From contig JADLZK010012337.1 in assembly GCA_015847255.1 (NCBI GenBank), forward strand, positions 1,798,001 to 1,862,000: a stretch of DNA of 64,000 bases, given 5' to 3'. Below are positions 1-10,901 of this stretch, piece after piece. The number at the start of each line of letters is the position of its first letter. Positions within the stretch are counted from its first letter, which is position 1. Source of the stretch: Hyparrhenia diplandra. Taxonomy: Eukaryota; Streptophyta; Magnoliopsida; Poales; Poaceae. The translations under genes were made by a program, and so were the position numbers. The notes under the pieces were generated by a model. The model ran no database searches, was not told the origin of the DNA, and worked only from the letters and a program-made list of their open reading frames with translations.

Positions 1-312
1 CTTATTCGCGCCTTGGGCGTAATTTAGGTAGCATCTTCGCCTTATTCGCTCTTTTGCGAATTTAGGTGGCATCTTCGCTTTATTCGCGCTCTTTGCGAAT
101 CTAAATGGTATCTTCGCCTTATTCGCTCTTTGTGAATTTAGGTGGCATCTTCACCTTATTCGCGCTCTTTCTTAATTTAGGTGGCATCTTCGCCTTATTC
201 GCGCTCTTTTGCGAATCTAAATGGCATCTTCGCCTTATTCGCTCTTTGCGAATTTAGGTGGCATATTCGCCTTTATTCGCGCTCTTTGCGAATTTAGGTG
301 GCATCTTCGCAA
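1..312. repeat. 39-bp minisatellite, about 8 copies
   Basis: A unit of about 39 bp that starts CTTATTCGCGCTCTTTGCG and ends GGTGGCATCTTCGC is repeated about eight times, with single-base changes and 1-2 nt indels. It directly abuts the truncated integrase of the Ty3 element on its right, so it sits where the rest of integrase or the 3' untranslated region should be. It has no spacer/repeat alternation, so it is not a CRISPR array. It continues past the left edge. Confidence 0.9.
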
Positions 313-315
313 TTT

Positions 316-681
316 CTATGTGCAATAGAATCCTTGGCGCATTGCTCTATGTGCAATTTCGTGAGGTCCTCTGTGTGCTCCGCAGATTCCACTATGCATT
401 TCATTTAACAGACGGATGCCTTGTTCCCAACTGATGCACTTTAGCCAGGGTGCCACCATTCCTTCCTTGTACAGTTCTCCTCTGATGATGCAATAGTGCT
501 TCGTCGTTGACTTCAATCGTTCCTCTTCGTGCTTGCTTGATGGTTCGTAAGTTCCGTTTAGAAATGCGAATATGAGGGATCTCCAATCTTCGCTGGAGAT
601 TGCATGTATCATCCTCCGGTTTTCTTCTTCTTCTGTTATCACCCTTTCTGTCAATCCTTGGTAGAAAACATCGGGTGGCAA
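316..681 (-). pseudogene. Integrase zinc-binding region of the Tat element, truncated
   Basis: The translation holds a stretch like the integrase H2C2 zinc-binding domain, with MHSGICGAHRG as the His/His core, followed by a conserved Arg-Gln-Gly-Phe-Tyr segment. The catalytic D,D,E core that should follow is absent: the frame ends at a stop and runs into the 39-bp minisatellite. Integrase would normally insert the element cDNA into host DNA; this copy cannot. It lies downstream of the RNase H domains on the same strand, in the expected order. Confidence 0.75.
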
Positions 682-894
682 GGGCTTTTGGTTGGCCGCT
701 GCTTTTTGCGTATGTCTCGCCTTCGTTGTTTTCGCCCTCGGGATGTGCAGGACCGTGAACCCCTGTGAAGTATATTTCCATCCTTCTTACAGCTGCGGAT
801 ACTTTACTAGCTCGGGTTGTCTGGCTGTGCCTTCTTTTTCGATGTGATCTCTGATGACCTTGGAGTCTGTTTTGATTATGCATCTTTTCACTCC

Positions 895-1705
895 GAGTGC
901 CCTCAATTTCCTCGAGTCCTAATAACAAAGCCTTGTATTCGGCTATGTTGTTAGTTGAGAAAAATTCTAGTCCGGTTGCATAACGAATGTTCGGGCCAAC
1001 TGGAGGTGATAGTATTGCAGCTATGCCTGCTCCTTCGTACACCAAGCTCCATCGCAAGTTATGGTCCAGATGGGTTCCTTGAACCTTGGTGCTTGTGCTG
1101 GGTTTGCTTCTGACGGAGTCCAATCTACTACGAAGTCTCGCGATGACTTGGGACTTGATCGCTGATCTGTGCCCGAAGTCCACCACAAATTCGTTCAATT
1201 CTGCTGACCATTTGCTTATGCGGCCAACTGCTTCGGGATTTTTGAACAAGGCTTCTAGCGGTTGTGACGAAATGACTCTGATTTCATGTGCTTGAAAGTA
1301 GTGCTTCAACTTTAGGGAAGCCATGACAACTGCATAGGCTATTTTTTCTAGCTCCGAATAATTCACTTTTGCTCCGGATAAGGCCTCTGACACGAAATAT
1401 ATCGGAAATTGTGTCATTCTGTTGTTATATTCCTTTTCTTCCACCAGTACTGCACTGACCGCTGTGTGCGAACAAGCCGGATATAGCAGTAGTACTGCCT
1501 TCGGGGAGGGCTTCGACATTGTCGTGAGCTTTGTTAAATATTCTTTTAGGTCCTCGAATGCCTTTTGCTGTTCGGGTCCCCAATTGAATTTCCCCGAGCC
1601 CTTTAACACTCTAAAGAAGGGCAGTCCTTTTTCGGCTGACCTTGAAATGAATCTATTAAGAGCTGCTATTCGGCTAGTTAGCATCTGTATTTGTTTCTGG
1701 AGCAA
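895..1705 (-). pseudogene. RNase H plus second (archaeal-type) RNase H of the Tat element
   Basis: The first half of the translation (about residues 40-195 from the right end) matches the usual Ty3 RT-linked RNase H: WGPEQQKAFEDLK, then the LYFVSEAL-like and NYSELEK motifs. After a short linker comes a second RNase H-like segment with VYEGAGIAAIL and NNIAEYKALLLGLE, typical of the extra RNase H of Tat-type elements. The initial catalytic Asp of that domain (usually in a Phe-Asp-Gly context) appears replaced, since Tyr-Glu-Gly is seen. The frame shifts soon after the second domain. Together these would remove the RNA strand during reverse transcription. Confidence 0.8.
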
Positions 1706-2565
1706 GGTGGCTTCATATTGATGATTGCTGCTATTTTCTCCGGGTTCGCCTCTATCCCTCTAGCGCAGACCGGACATCCTAGGAGTTTTCCTTTCTTTAT
1801 GCCAAAAATGCACTTCTCGAGGTTAAGCTTTAGCCCGCTTTTCCGAGATTGGCGAATGTTTCTTTCAAGTCCTCGATGTGATCTTCCTTTTTGTTGCTCA
1901 CGATCCACGATGTCATCGGCGTATGCCACCATATTTTTCTTTTCTTTCTGCTTGCTGAAAACCTTATCTGTCATTCTAGAGAAAGTTGGTCCTGTGTTTC
2001 TCAGTCCTTCGGGCATGCGCCTGAAGCAATAGGTTCCTCCTGGGGTTATAAAACTTGTTTTCTCTTCATCTTCGGGGGTCCATCCAAATTTGATGGTAAC
2101 CCGAGAAGCAATCTAACAGGCTCATTCTTTCACATCCGGCTGCAATGTCTACTAATCCATCTATTCTCGGAAGCGGATATGGATCTCTTGGGCATGACTT
2201 GTTCAGGGGTTGTGAAGTCTATGCACATTCTCCACCTGATTGACTCTTCTCCAGGCTTTTTCTTCTTACGCACCATCACAACATTTGCTAACCATTCCGG
2301 GTACGGAACTGGCCTTATGACTTCTGCATCCAAAAGTCTGCGCACTTCTACGGCTGCTGCCTCAGCTCGCTCACCTGATATCTTCCTTAATTTCTGTTTC
2401 TGGGGCTTCGTTGTTTTTATCACTTTTAAGCCTGTGCTGAGCGAGGTCTCGGCTTACTCCCTGTAAGTCCGACGCTGACCAAGCAAATGATTCTTTGCTC
2501 TCATTTAGGAAAGCTAGCATTGCTTGTTTCTCTTCGGGTCCAAATCCGCTCCGAGGTGGACACAT
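1678..2565 (-). pseudogene. Reverse transcriptase of the Tat element, frame-broken
   Basis: Three overlapping minus-strand segments make up one RT. The upstream part (2371-2565) carries the FAWSASDLQGVSRDLAQH segment that precedes Ty3 RT. The middle part (2130-2423) has the VRRLLDAEVIRPVPYPEWLA and WRMCIDFT motifs. The C-terminal part (1678-2016) has MPEGLRNTGPTF and the catalytic VAYADDIV box. These lie in different frames separated by small indels, so no full enzyme can be made. The YADD active-site motif itself is preserved. RNase H follows immediately. Confidence 0.85.
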
Positions 2566-2765
2566 CTATCTGGTTGCGAATGTAAGAGCTGTTCTTTCTT
2601 GGTGCCTTCGGTTGTACTTGCCCTGGGCACTAGCTTTTCCCTTATGTCTTCCTTTTCTTCCTCATCTTCGAGTTTCTTCTTTGATACTTCGTTGACCATA
2701 TATATTCGGGAATGGGTCTCCCTTCTATTCGCCTCGCAGCCTCCTGGTCTCCTCTCGGATTGCGA

Positions 2766-3125
2766 TTACCCGAAAGGTGAGGGCATCTTCATGCATAAGT
2801 GACTTTGTCTGATGACTGCGTCGAATTTGCTTATCACCCCTCTTCCAAATATTGCCGTGTATGGGTAGTCAATATTTACTACATCAAAGGTAATGTTCTC
2901 GGTTCGGGCTTTGCCATTCTCTTCGAATGATACTTGTATTTCTTTCTTTCCTATTGCATCGATCCTTTTACCTCCGAACCCGAATAGCGAATTTCCTGCC
3001 GGCTCTAGGCTTCGCCTATTCATGCCCATGCTGTCAAAAGCCTTGATGAACAGGATATCCGCAGAGCTTCCATTGTCCACGAGGATATTGTGTAGTACGA
3101 AATTTCCGACATTGGCTGTAGCCAC
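2766..3125 (-). pseudogene. Aspartic protease of the Tat element
   Basis: This 119-residue segment contains LVDNGSSADILF, the D-N-G-S-S-A-D form of the retropepsin active site common in plant Tat elements, followed by a glycine-rich flap region (FGFGGKRIDA) and the YTAIFGRGVISKF block near the C-terminus. It lies between gag and RT on the same strand. It would mature the polyprotein. This segment is open throughout, unlike its neighbours. Confidence 0.8.
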
Positions 3126-3240
3126 GAACGCGTCACTTTGTGCGGATAATCTCGCACTTGGAAATCCTCTTCATAAAAAATGATGGGCACCATCGACCAA
3201 GCTGGTCTGTTCAAGGGTATTCGGGGTGTTACAGTGTGTA

Positions 3241-3888
3241 CTATTCGGATGTAATCTCGTCTGGCTCTCTTGTTCTCGTGTTCGAGGTTCGAGCCTCCTG
3301 TGATAGCGTAAATTGCTGGTTCTGCTGGCTGCGCTCTAGATTGGCTGGCGATGATGCCGCCACCGACTGATTTGGTGTCTGTGCGTACTGCTGGTATGGG
3401 TTGTAAGCCGGATTATGCCAGGTATAGGGGTTTTGGTGGTAGGGTTGGAGGTTATATTGCTGTGGTTGAGGACGATATGCGCTTGGTTGACCCGCCGAAG
3501 ATTGTGCTTCGGTGTTATGGTACACATGCTTGGGCGCTGAACTGTTGTCGTTCTCTCTTTGTTCTTTTGCCATCTTTCCATACTTGCATTCTCTTGAGTA
3601 GTGTCCGGCATCTTCGCCGCACACGTAGTAGTATGTTACCTTCGGGCCACGTCCTCTTCCTCGACCTCTTCCTCCTCTATAACCTTGGCCACCTCTTCCC
3701 GAATTGTCATAGTTCGGCCTTGATTGTGTTGGTGCTTCTTGGTTTTTCGTCGGTTTTGGCTGATCTTCGGTATCAGATTGCAGACTATTGACGGACTTGT
3801 AGGGCTTGAAATTTTTCTGATTATTCAGTTGGATCGGAGCTGGCTGACTTGGTTTGCTTGCTTTCTTCATTGTTCTTCTTCTTTTCAA
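3241..3888 (-). pseudogene. C-terminal gag with degenerate zinc knuckle
   Basis: The segment is rich in Gln, Pro, Asn and Tyr with an Arg/Gly-rich patch (RGGRGRGRGRGP) just before YYYVCGEDAGHYSREC, a CCHC-like knuckle. The first cysteine is Tyr and there is an extra residue before the His, so metal binding is doubtful. The low-complexity tail is typical of the gag C-terminus before the protease. The N-terminal gag (capsid-like) part is not recognisable upstream, where the sequence becomes AT-rich. Confidence 0.7.
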
Positions 3889-4826
3889 GTCCTCTTAGGA
3901 CTTCGCGAGAACTTCTTGATCTCGCTATACAAATTATCAAATATGATCGTTTTCAAATTAAAACTTTTGCCATTAGTTAAAAACTAAAATACCTTCTCAA
4001 ATTTATATCTAAATTATCAAATATGATCTTTTTCAAAAAAAAATAACAATAAAGTATATATATGTTTCCATATTATCCACTTTTTATATTAATATATCAA
4101 AAGTTTGACTATAGTAAATATACATATTGTACTATCATACAGATCAAATGCACATGCATGCATCGACGATACAATAAATGTTTCAGCGATCATGAAATTA
4201 TTTCCTTAATGATTCATATTGTAATGATATTAACAAATTATTTGAAATTATTTTAATATCCATGAAATGTAATTTATATAAGTAGTTCCTTTAGATATAT
4301 TTATACATTTTAAGAAGTATTTGACATATCTATATTGATAGTACAATCATTATTGAGCATATAAATCCTTGATAAAAAGTTCAAACATCATGGAAACAGG
4401 GGTTAGTTCATATATAGGTTGCCAAACCTTTTTTTGTCCTTTCCTTTAGAGTAATTTTTATTAGTCAAAGGTACCTTGGCCGTAACCAATGATTCTAGCC
4501 CACGCTCTCGCACTGGTTGATGGACTAGTTTACTGTAACGTTACCATATAAAATTAGCTGTTATGATTTGATAGCTAACTCAGCTATGCATGTGGGCATC
4601 TACATTGTACCGTGTAATTTAAAAAAAAATATCTTTTTTCCTTGTTACTTGGTCAAAACTAACTAATAGTTTGCCAAAAGACCATTTAACCCTCCCCCAC
4701 TGCATTGGCCTCTTCCAAGGCTTCCCCATCTAGACAAAATAAAGGTAGGAGCATTTTAAATAATTCTACTATTTCGGCCACCAGTGCTATGGAACCCAAA
4801 TAATTCAACCTCTAGCTATTAGGCTA
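3889..4826. other. AT-rich stretch without a recognisable gene
   Basis: No domain, terminal repeat or splice-flanked exon is seen. Positions 4680-4850 include phrases resembling the ends of grass MITEs (CTAACTATTTGCTTCTAATAG next to CCAAAGGG), but no partner end or TSD was found. Confidence 0.5.
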
Positions 4827-5310
4827 CTAACTATTTGCTTCTAATAGATCCAAAGGGTGACTAAGTATATTTGGACGAAAAAGATGGCAATAATTATGGT
4901 GGGTGGTAGAGTGACTCCATTCTATGTACACCTTGGGTTTCCTACTGCGCGATGCCTCGTATGGCATCCTCCCATCTAGGCTTATCATCAGAGCCATCGC
5001 AGAGAACTCCTCCAATGATCCATGAATGGAACTCCTATTATCGTCTTGGACCCATCTTCACCAAGGGGCTACAACTTTAGTTACCCCGAGTAATTGCACA
5101 TGTTCATCAGTCTTCACCATCAAGCACATAGGTGCAACAATCTGTGTCTTCAGCATTTCTTGGTGTGTGCACCTGTGCTTGTAGAGTGCACTCAGTGTGA
5201 AACAAAGTATGGACACCATCCTCAATCTGTATCTCATAGCCACCCTTCTCCGGCTGATCAAGAATGATGGTGTTGTTCTTTAATTTTGGAATAAAGTTAA
5301 CTTGTGACAT
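4827..5310 (-). pseudogene. Ty1/copia pol fragment (GAG-pre-integrase and integrase remnants)
   Basis: Two minus-strand pieces are recognisable. Positions 5107-5310 encode IPKLKNNTIILDQPEKGGYE, like the GAG-pre-integrase segment of copia polyproteins (usual form: YVPxLKxNLISVGQLxExG). Positions 4850-5015 encode a DGRMPYEASRSRKPKV stretch like the C-terminal part of copia integrase. The sequence between them is missing, so most of the integrase core is deleted. The element's gag part continues on the other side of CACTA-A (14534-15540), which shows that the CACTA inserted into this copia element. Confidence 0.65.
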
Positions 5311-5348
5311 GGTTGTTTGTCAACAACAACACCGATCCAATGCCCTTA

Positions 5349-5545
5349 CACTATACCACAGCCCAAAATTAATGTCGGGTGGGGGACGTTAAAAATCTCG
5401 ATTTAACGTCAGACGGTTAGACGTTAAAGATTTATGACGGGTGGTCAGTCGTTATATCTCGTTTTAAGTACAGACGGTCCGACTTTAACGTCGGATGGTT
5501 CGACGTTATATCTAGCTTTTAGCGACCCACCGCGACGCCGCCATG
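5349..5545. repeat. CACTA-A left terminal and subterminal repeats
   Basis: The terminal CACTA repeat is followed by several copies of a motif around GACGTTA/TAACGTC and GACGGTCCGAC in both orientations. In this superfamily such subterminal repeats bind the element-encoded TNP1/TNPA protein (family knowledge). Confidence 0.85.
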
Positions 5546-6050
5546 GTCGACTCCACTTTGCGGCGCCCAGCTTCCCCTAACCTTTTAACATGGACCCGGT
5601 TGTCGGGAAAAAATTTGGAGCCCGCCATTCCAGCCCGCCTCTCCCTGGGCGGTCAGCCTGAAATCCCTAAATCCCGTTCTCCCTCTCCCCTTCTCACATA
5701 CACGACGCCGCCCACTACTATCGATCGAAGAAAAAGTGCGCGCCCGGCAGATGCGCAGCGGCCCCGCCACCGCCCTCGCCCGCCCGGCCAACCTCACCGA
5801 ACACCTTCACCATCTTTTCCGGCGAGCTCGACCCTCCCCGTGGGCGAAGCTCGACCCCTCACCTGGGCTGCCACCTCAACTCGCCGCGCTCCCCACCGGC
5901 GACGGTTCAAGCCCGGCGAACTCTCGATCGGCGACATCTCCAGGTAGCTCGACATTCTCTCCGCCCACCTCGAGGCCCCACCCCCACGGACAATGCCCCT
6001 ACTCCCTCCCAAGACTACTCCACAAACGAGGTCTATCCTCGGATGCAAAA
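5546..6050. other. GC-rich exon-like stretch inside CACTA-A
   Basis: Base composition jumps to high GC just inside the left end. Both strands hold open frames of 70-134 codons rich in Pro, Arg and Ser with no recognisable domain. A captured 5' exon or the element's own 5' leader are both possible. Confidence 0.4.
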
Positions 6051-6055
6051 ATACA

Positions 6056-6300
6056 CTACGACTCGATTCTCAACTAGAACCAGGGATAAAGCTTCATTTC
6101 TCCGGGTTCACGCCAACAACCGGGACTAAAGGTCCGTGGGCGACGCGCCCCAAGACACTCAACCGGGACTAAAGGTCTCCAACAGTGGACTAAAGCCATT
6201 ACTCCCGGTTATTGAGTAGAACTGGGAGTAATAGTTTCAGGTTTCTCCGGGTTACATCTTACAACCGGGACTAAAAGTTTTTAGCAATGCGTACTAGCAA
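6056..6300. repeat. Subterminal repeats of a second CACTA (B family)
   Basis: Repeated AACCGGGACTAAAGGTC motifs in both orientations, the well-known grass CACTA subterminal type. The same motif family recurs at 8308-8520 and 10260-10582. No clean CACTA terminus is visible here; CACTACGACTCG at about 6051 does not match the right terminus at 10582. Confidence 0.7.
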
Positions 6301-6597
6301 CGTCCTTTTTTTCACATAAGACCCTAGAGTTTCTCCTTCTTCCCACCTGCGTCCTTAGCATGACATGTAGGAAAGCGTATATAAGGAAATACGTTTTCCC
6401 TTAATTACATATTTGCCATTCGATTATAATGCTTATAACTATTGTGTTTTAAATCCGATTCGATTCATTCTAGTTCTATTAGCTTCGTGTTTAACTTTAA
6501 TACACGCTTGTGTCATTCTTTAAACAAATTATAAGTGTTAAAATTTGAGTTTGATTTAATAAATTTGTAATTAACTAATAATATTTGTGCGCGACGC
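6301..6597. other. AT-rich interval without a recognisable gene
   Basis: Nothing is recognised between the CACTA-B subterminal repeats and the three-copy repeat. Confidence 0.4.
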
Positions 6598-7935
6598 AGA
6601 TGCGTAGAAAAAATCTGATAATTCCAAAAATGACTAAAAAACCTAGGATTTTGTGTGGGGCCATATTTTGGGTGTAAATGATCACAAAAAATTTTGAGAA
6701 AGTTTGGACATAGGCGAGCGCGAGCGTGCTTCACAAAGGGTATCACGGAACACTTAGGTTTCTCATGGTTGTGTGGCCCGCGGCGCTTTGCAAGTGTGCT
6801 ATTGGCCTCAAACTTTTTTTCGACGTGCCTACATAGCATGTGTGAAGGCACCGCCAAGTTTGAGAATTTTCTAGAATTGTTTGGTACTTTTCTCTAATTA
6901 TTTTAATTCAGCGCGACTTCTTCCGGTAATTATACGTTGAACTCGCGACCACCCCCGAAAAAGACCTGAAAACGGTGCCAAACTTTGCCGCAAGGTCTCT
7001 TGTACCCTAGGAGGCAAAACTTGTGGAGGCGGGTGCGGAATTATTTTGTTTTCAAAGTGTAATTCACCATATTTGGTTGCACGCTGACACGTGAAAAATC
7101 TGATAAATCAAAAATGGCTAAAAAACCTAGGATTTTGCGTGGGGCCATATTTTGGGTGTAAATGACCACAAAAAAAAATTTGAGGAAGTTTGGACATAGG
7201 CGGAAAAGACATGCTTCACAAAGTGGTATACTCAACCTTTCACCGAACCCTATCCTTACACTTAGGTTTCTCATGGTTATGTGGCCCGTGGCGCTTTTGC
7301 GGTGTGCTATCGGCCTCAAATTTTTTACGAGGCGTCTACATGGCATGTGTGAAGGCACCGCCAAGTTTGAGAATTTTTCTCGGAATTGTTTGGTACTTTT
7401 CTCTAATTATTTTAATTACCGTAGCGACTTCTCCCGGTAATTATACGTTGAACTGCACCGACCACCCAAAAAAGACCTAAAACGGTGCCAAACTTTGCCG
7501 CAAGGTTTCTTGTTCCCTTGGAGGCAAAACTTGTGGAGGCCGGTCTTGGAATTATTGTGTTTTCAAAGTGTAATTCACCATATTTGGTCGCACGCATTGC
7601 ACGAGAAAAATACAGATAATTCCAAAAATGGCTAAAAACCTAGGATTTTCGCGTGGGGCCATATTTTGGGTGTAAATGACCACAAAAAAATTTGAGGAAG
7701 TTTGGACATAGGCGGAGCGGGCGTGCTTCACGCGTGGTATACGGATGCTTTCACCGAACCCCTATCCTTACACTTAGGTTTCTCATGGTTGTGTGGCCCG
7801 TGCGCTTTGCGGTGTGCTATCGGCCTCAAACTTTTTCGAGGCGTCTACATGGCATGTGTGAAGGCACCGCCAAGTTTGAGAATTTTACGGAATTGTTTGG
7901 TAATTTTCTCTAATTATTTTAATTACAAGCAAAGT
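6598..7935. repeat. Three head-to-tail copies of a 0.5-kb repeat
   Basis: Three copies begin near 6598, 7081 and 7591; the shared phrase CCTAGGATTTTGCGTGGGGC or its variants recurs about 484 and 514 bp apart. Each copy also has GGTTTCTCATGGTTRTGTGG and GGCACCGCCAAGTTTGAGAA. The third copy is truncated near 7935. Small open frames on both strands recur in register with the repeat but resemble no protein. I do not recognise the family by name. Confidence 0.85.
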
Positions 7936-8307
7936 GATTATCTATTGTCTCGTATTTAGACCATGGATGATGAAGAACCGAAAGATCAACGTTAAAAAGA
8001 TGTGAAAATATATTTCTGTCGAAAACAAATAACTTTAATAATTTAGAATAAATACTATATTTTTGCATTAATGAAATAGTGATTATGCATTTGTATTATG
8101 TTCAATATCTACACAAAAATACATGAAACTATAAAATATATATTTTCATTTGTGCATTAAAGGAAAACAAAATGTAACATACATTTTTCAAAAATTGCCC
8201 GATTAATAATTTTATGCAAGAATTAACAAAGGTTTACTATATATATAAATAGAATGTATAAAGAAAAAGCTAAAATGTGCTAGCGTGTGGCGGAAATAAA
8301 ATTCAGC
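7936..8307. other. AT-rich interval without a gene
   Basis: Nothing recognised. It separates the 0.5-kb repeats from the next block of CACTA-B subterminal motifs. Confidence 0.4.
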
Positions 8308-8520
8308 ACCTTTAGTCCCGATTGTCCTTAAGGCCGGGACTAAAGGCCCAAAATTTCCTTCGTCCCCGCCCGGGCCAGCCAAAATTAGGTTTATCAGGGC
8401 GTAGTCAAGACGGGGCTAAAGGTCAACCGTTAACCCCCGGGTGTCCTCTACAACCGGGAGAAAGGGGGAAGGGTTGTCCCGGTGATTCCCTAAAACCGGG
8501 ACAAAGTGGGGGAGTATATC
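8308..8520. repeat. CACTA-B family subterminal repeats, second block
   Basis: Motifs such as TTTAGTCCCGATTG, GCCGGGACTAAAGG and CCCGGTGATTCCC occur in both orientations. With the block at 6056-6300 this may bracket one inserted CACTA-B derivative, but no termini or TSD support exact limits. Confidence 0.65.
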
Positions 8521-9070
8521 AACAGGCCGGCCCGATCTTCCATCACCGTATCATCTTCTCGACTCGCCATCGCCGCTGCGGCGTGCCGACGGTCGCCCGT
8601 CGACCGGAGCTGGCGCCCGCCCGCCGGCGCCCGCCCCGTCCGCCAGCGAGCCAGCTCCCCCGCCCGCGCGCCCGCCTGCGTCCCGCCGCCTGCGTCCCCG
8701 CGTGCCTCGGCGACCAAAAGCGCCGCCCGGCCGCCGACCTCGCGGCCGCTGCCCCGGACGCCCGCCCGCCTAAAGTCAGCGCTGGCGCCGCTTCGCCCCG
8801 CCATCCGCTTTCGCCCGACCCGCCCGGCCGCTCGGCGCCCGGCGTCCGCTAGCGTGGCGCCCGTAGCGCCCGGCGACCCGCCTCGCCCGGGCGGGCGCCG
8901 ACCAGCGCCAGGCGTCGTCCCCTGCAGCTTCGTCGTCGTCCGCCCCCTGCAGCTAAATAAATGCGGTCGCCGTCGCCGTCGTCCCACCGCAGCGCTGCTC
9001 GTCGTCGTCCCCACTGCAGCATGCCAGCGATTTTGTTCATGATTTTGAGTGCTTCCAGCAGGTCCTTCAT
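8521..9070. other. Very GC-rich exon-like stretch inside CACTA DNA
   Basis: A TATA-like GAGTATATCAACA at 8510-8523 precedes 500 bp of extreme GC content. Long open frames exist on both strands (about 176-208 codons) made mainly of Ala, Pro, Arg and Gly. The composition itself produces such frames, and none shows a domain. It may be the first exon of a captured or element-borne gene. Confidence 0.35.
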
Positions 9071-10259
9071 CTGAGAATGCTCTTCCATCAGATTTATGAT
9101 AACTGCAACTTTTCATTTTCTGCAGCTATATGCCTGGATCCAGAGCAATTCCTGAATGTCAATTATATTATTTATTCCTGGCTGTAGCATTGAACTAAGA
9201 ATTGTTTGTTGAAGCTTTGCACACAACTTTTCTATTGTCTAGCTTTGCACACTTTTCTATTGTCTATTCCTAAAGTTCATTTTAGATTAGTAGATTAATC
9301 ATGTAAATATTTTTTTTTTTTGTTTTACCTAGCTAGCATTGAGTAAATTCCATTTAAAGTATTGTCTATTTTTATGCATACACAGGATGCAGAGTATGGC
9401 TTCAATATTGGGAGAGGCACCAATGCTGTTTGCGACAGCTCATGGTAAATACATGATCTTAGTTCCATAACACCACCAAACTGTTGTGGCATCCATGTGT
9501 ACGCGTTGGTAGTTATTAACAAACCTCTCTTGAATGAAAAGAGGGGTTGAGGGAGGGAGAGATATTCCTTATTTCTGATATTATTTGTTGTGCATGCAAA
9601 TTGCTAGCTTTGTGACAAATGTCCCTCCTATTGCAGATTAATGGGAGATCTTGGGGTGCAGCTTGCCATTAGCCCACTTAGAAAGGCAACGGCTCTTGGA
9701 GCCTTGAAGCTTTGTTGAGGTGGATTAGAAACAAGTATGCTAATGATCTTTCATTAGGTGTGATATTCAGAAGGGAGCTTGTGAACTCTCCCGCAAATGT
9801 CCTTAGCCATTGTCATTAGCCATTGTCAGTTGATCTATCTATAAAATTTTGTTCTTATCTCAAGATAGTTTGGGGATTGCCACTATAATTACCATTGACC
9901 AAGTATGGTTTGGATTGACCGTATTTTTCATATTCATAGTGAAATGTTGTTTACCAAGTTTGATTTGATGAACTCTTGTTTAATGTGTGCTACCACGGAT
10001 ATCGCCAGAAGCGTTAGCACGGTATTATACTAGTCACCCTAAATGTGCCATGGTGTGACGTTCAAACACAATGTCCGCTCTTGACTATATTAAATATGTA
10101 TGTTGTATGTTATTTGTGTATGCATCGATCCATTTGAAACTTTTTAGAATCGTCTGGCGTATACATGTCATTGGCATTGTAGAATCAATTCGAAAACCAA
10201 TTTAATTTTAAAAACAAAATGAATCATCAATCAAAAAAAGAGCAACAAATGAAAAAAAC
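9071..10259. other. Intron-like AT-rich DNA with possible exon scraps
   Basis: T-rich tracts and short splice-like signals flank segments near 9387-9445 and 9637-9720 that could be exons of an element gene, but no domain could be read. No terminal repeats are seen. Confidence 0.3.
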
Positions 10260-10582
10260 CCCTATTGTTTTCCCGGTTCTAAACAACACCGGGACAAAAT
10301 GAGACTGACCGTGGGCTGGTAAATATGCAAAAACCCCTATTTTTGTCCCGGTTGGTGTCTATAACTGGGACTAATGAGTTGACCACGTGGCTGGTGAAAT
10401 GCAAAAGCCCCCCCAATTGTTCTCCGGTTGTTGTCTGCAGAACCGGACAAACCCCTAGTTTTATCCCCGGTTCTAGTCTGCTTTACAGGTGAAACTATTA
10501 GTCCGGGGACCGCAACCCCGGTTACGGAACCGGGACAAATGGGCATGGGGAACCGGGGATAGACCCCTTTCCTGCACTAGTG
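10260..10582. repeat. Right end of a CACTA-B element (orphan terminus)
   Basis: Dense CCCGGTT/AACCGGGAC motifs end at CCTTTCCTGCACTAGTG. Its reverse complement CACTAGTGCAGGAAAGG is a classic CACTA terminus. No matching left terminus was found upstream in the window, so the element is truncated or its left end has decayed. Confidence 0.75.
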
Positions 10583-10892
10583 CGGGTTCCTCTGCCCCCA
10601 CACCTCCACCCCTCCGTGTTCTTGTCCTCTACACTGCCACCACAGCCAGATCTGCCCCTGGCCCGCTCTGCACGGTCAGATCCAAAGAAGGGAGTTGCCA
10701 TCTCCCTCTGCACTTGTACGCCATCTCCCTCTGTAGTCTGTACTTGTATTTGATGTTGTTGTATTCGCCAGATCCAAACAGCCTCCAAAGTAATCTGATT
10801 TGCTTGCTGCTAGTACTACTTCAATAATCAGGTATCTGAGTAGTAGTTCATGAGAAGGCAGGATCCTGCAAGGTAGCTTGATTGATTTGTTG
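10583..10892. other. Exon-like CACTA-A DNA left of the MULE
   Basis: A pyrimidine-rich, moderately GC-rich stretch with a plus-strand frame of about 110 codons and no recognised domain. It is contiguous with 12135 onward once the MULE and one TSD copy are removed. Confidence 0.35.
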
Positions 10893-10901
10893 CTGTCACT
10901 A

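Larger units (their letters stand above)
1..3888 (-). mobile_element. Decayed Ty3/gypsy retrotransposon, Tat lineage
   Basis: Read on the minus strand, the domains run gag zinc knuckle, protease, reverse transcriptase, RNase H, second RNase H and integrase N-terminus, which is the Ty3/gypsy order. The second RNase H, just before integrase, is of the archaeal type described for the plant Tat (Retand/Ogre) lineage; this lineage call rests on family knowledge. Frameshifts and stops break the polyprotein in many places. No LTR is visible in the window. Integrase is cut off in its zinc-binding region. Confidence 0.85.

Noticed and set aside
1..312. CRISPR-like array of short repeats
   Set aside because: The 39-bp units abut with no unique spacers, and the context is a plant retrotransposon.
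8322..9116. Long open frames on both strands (176-208 codons) as genes
   Set aside because: Extreme GC content gives overlapping frames on both strands, made of Ala/Pro/Arg/Gly with no domain.
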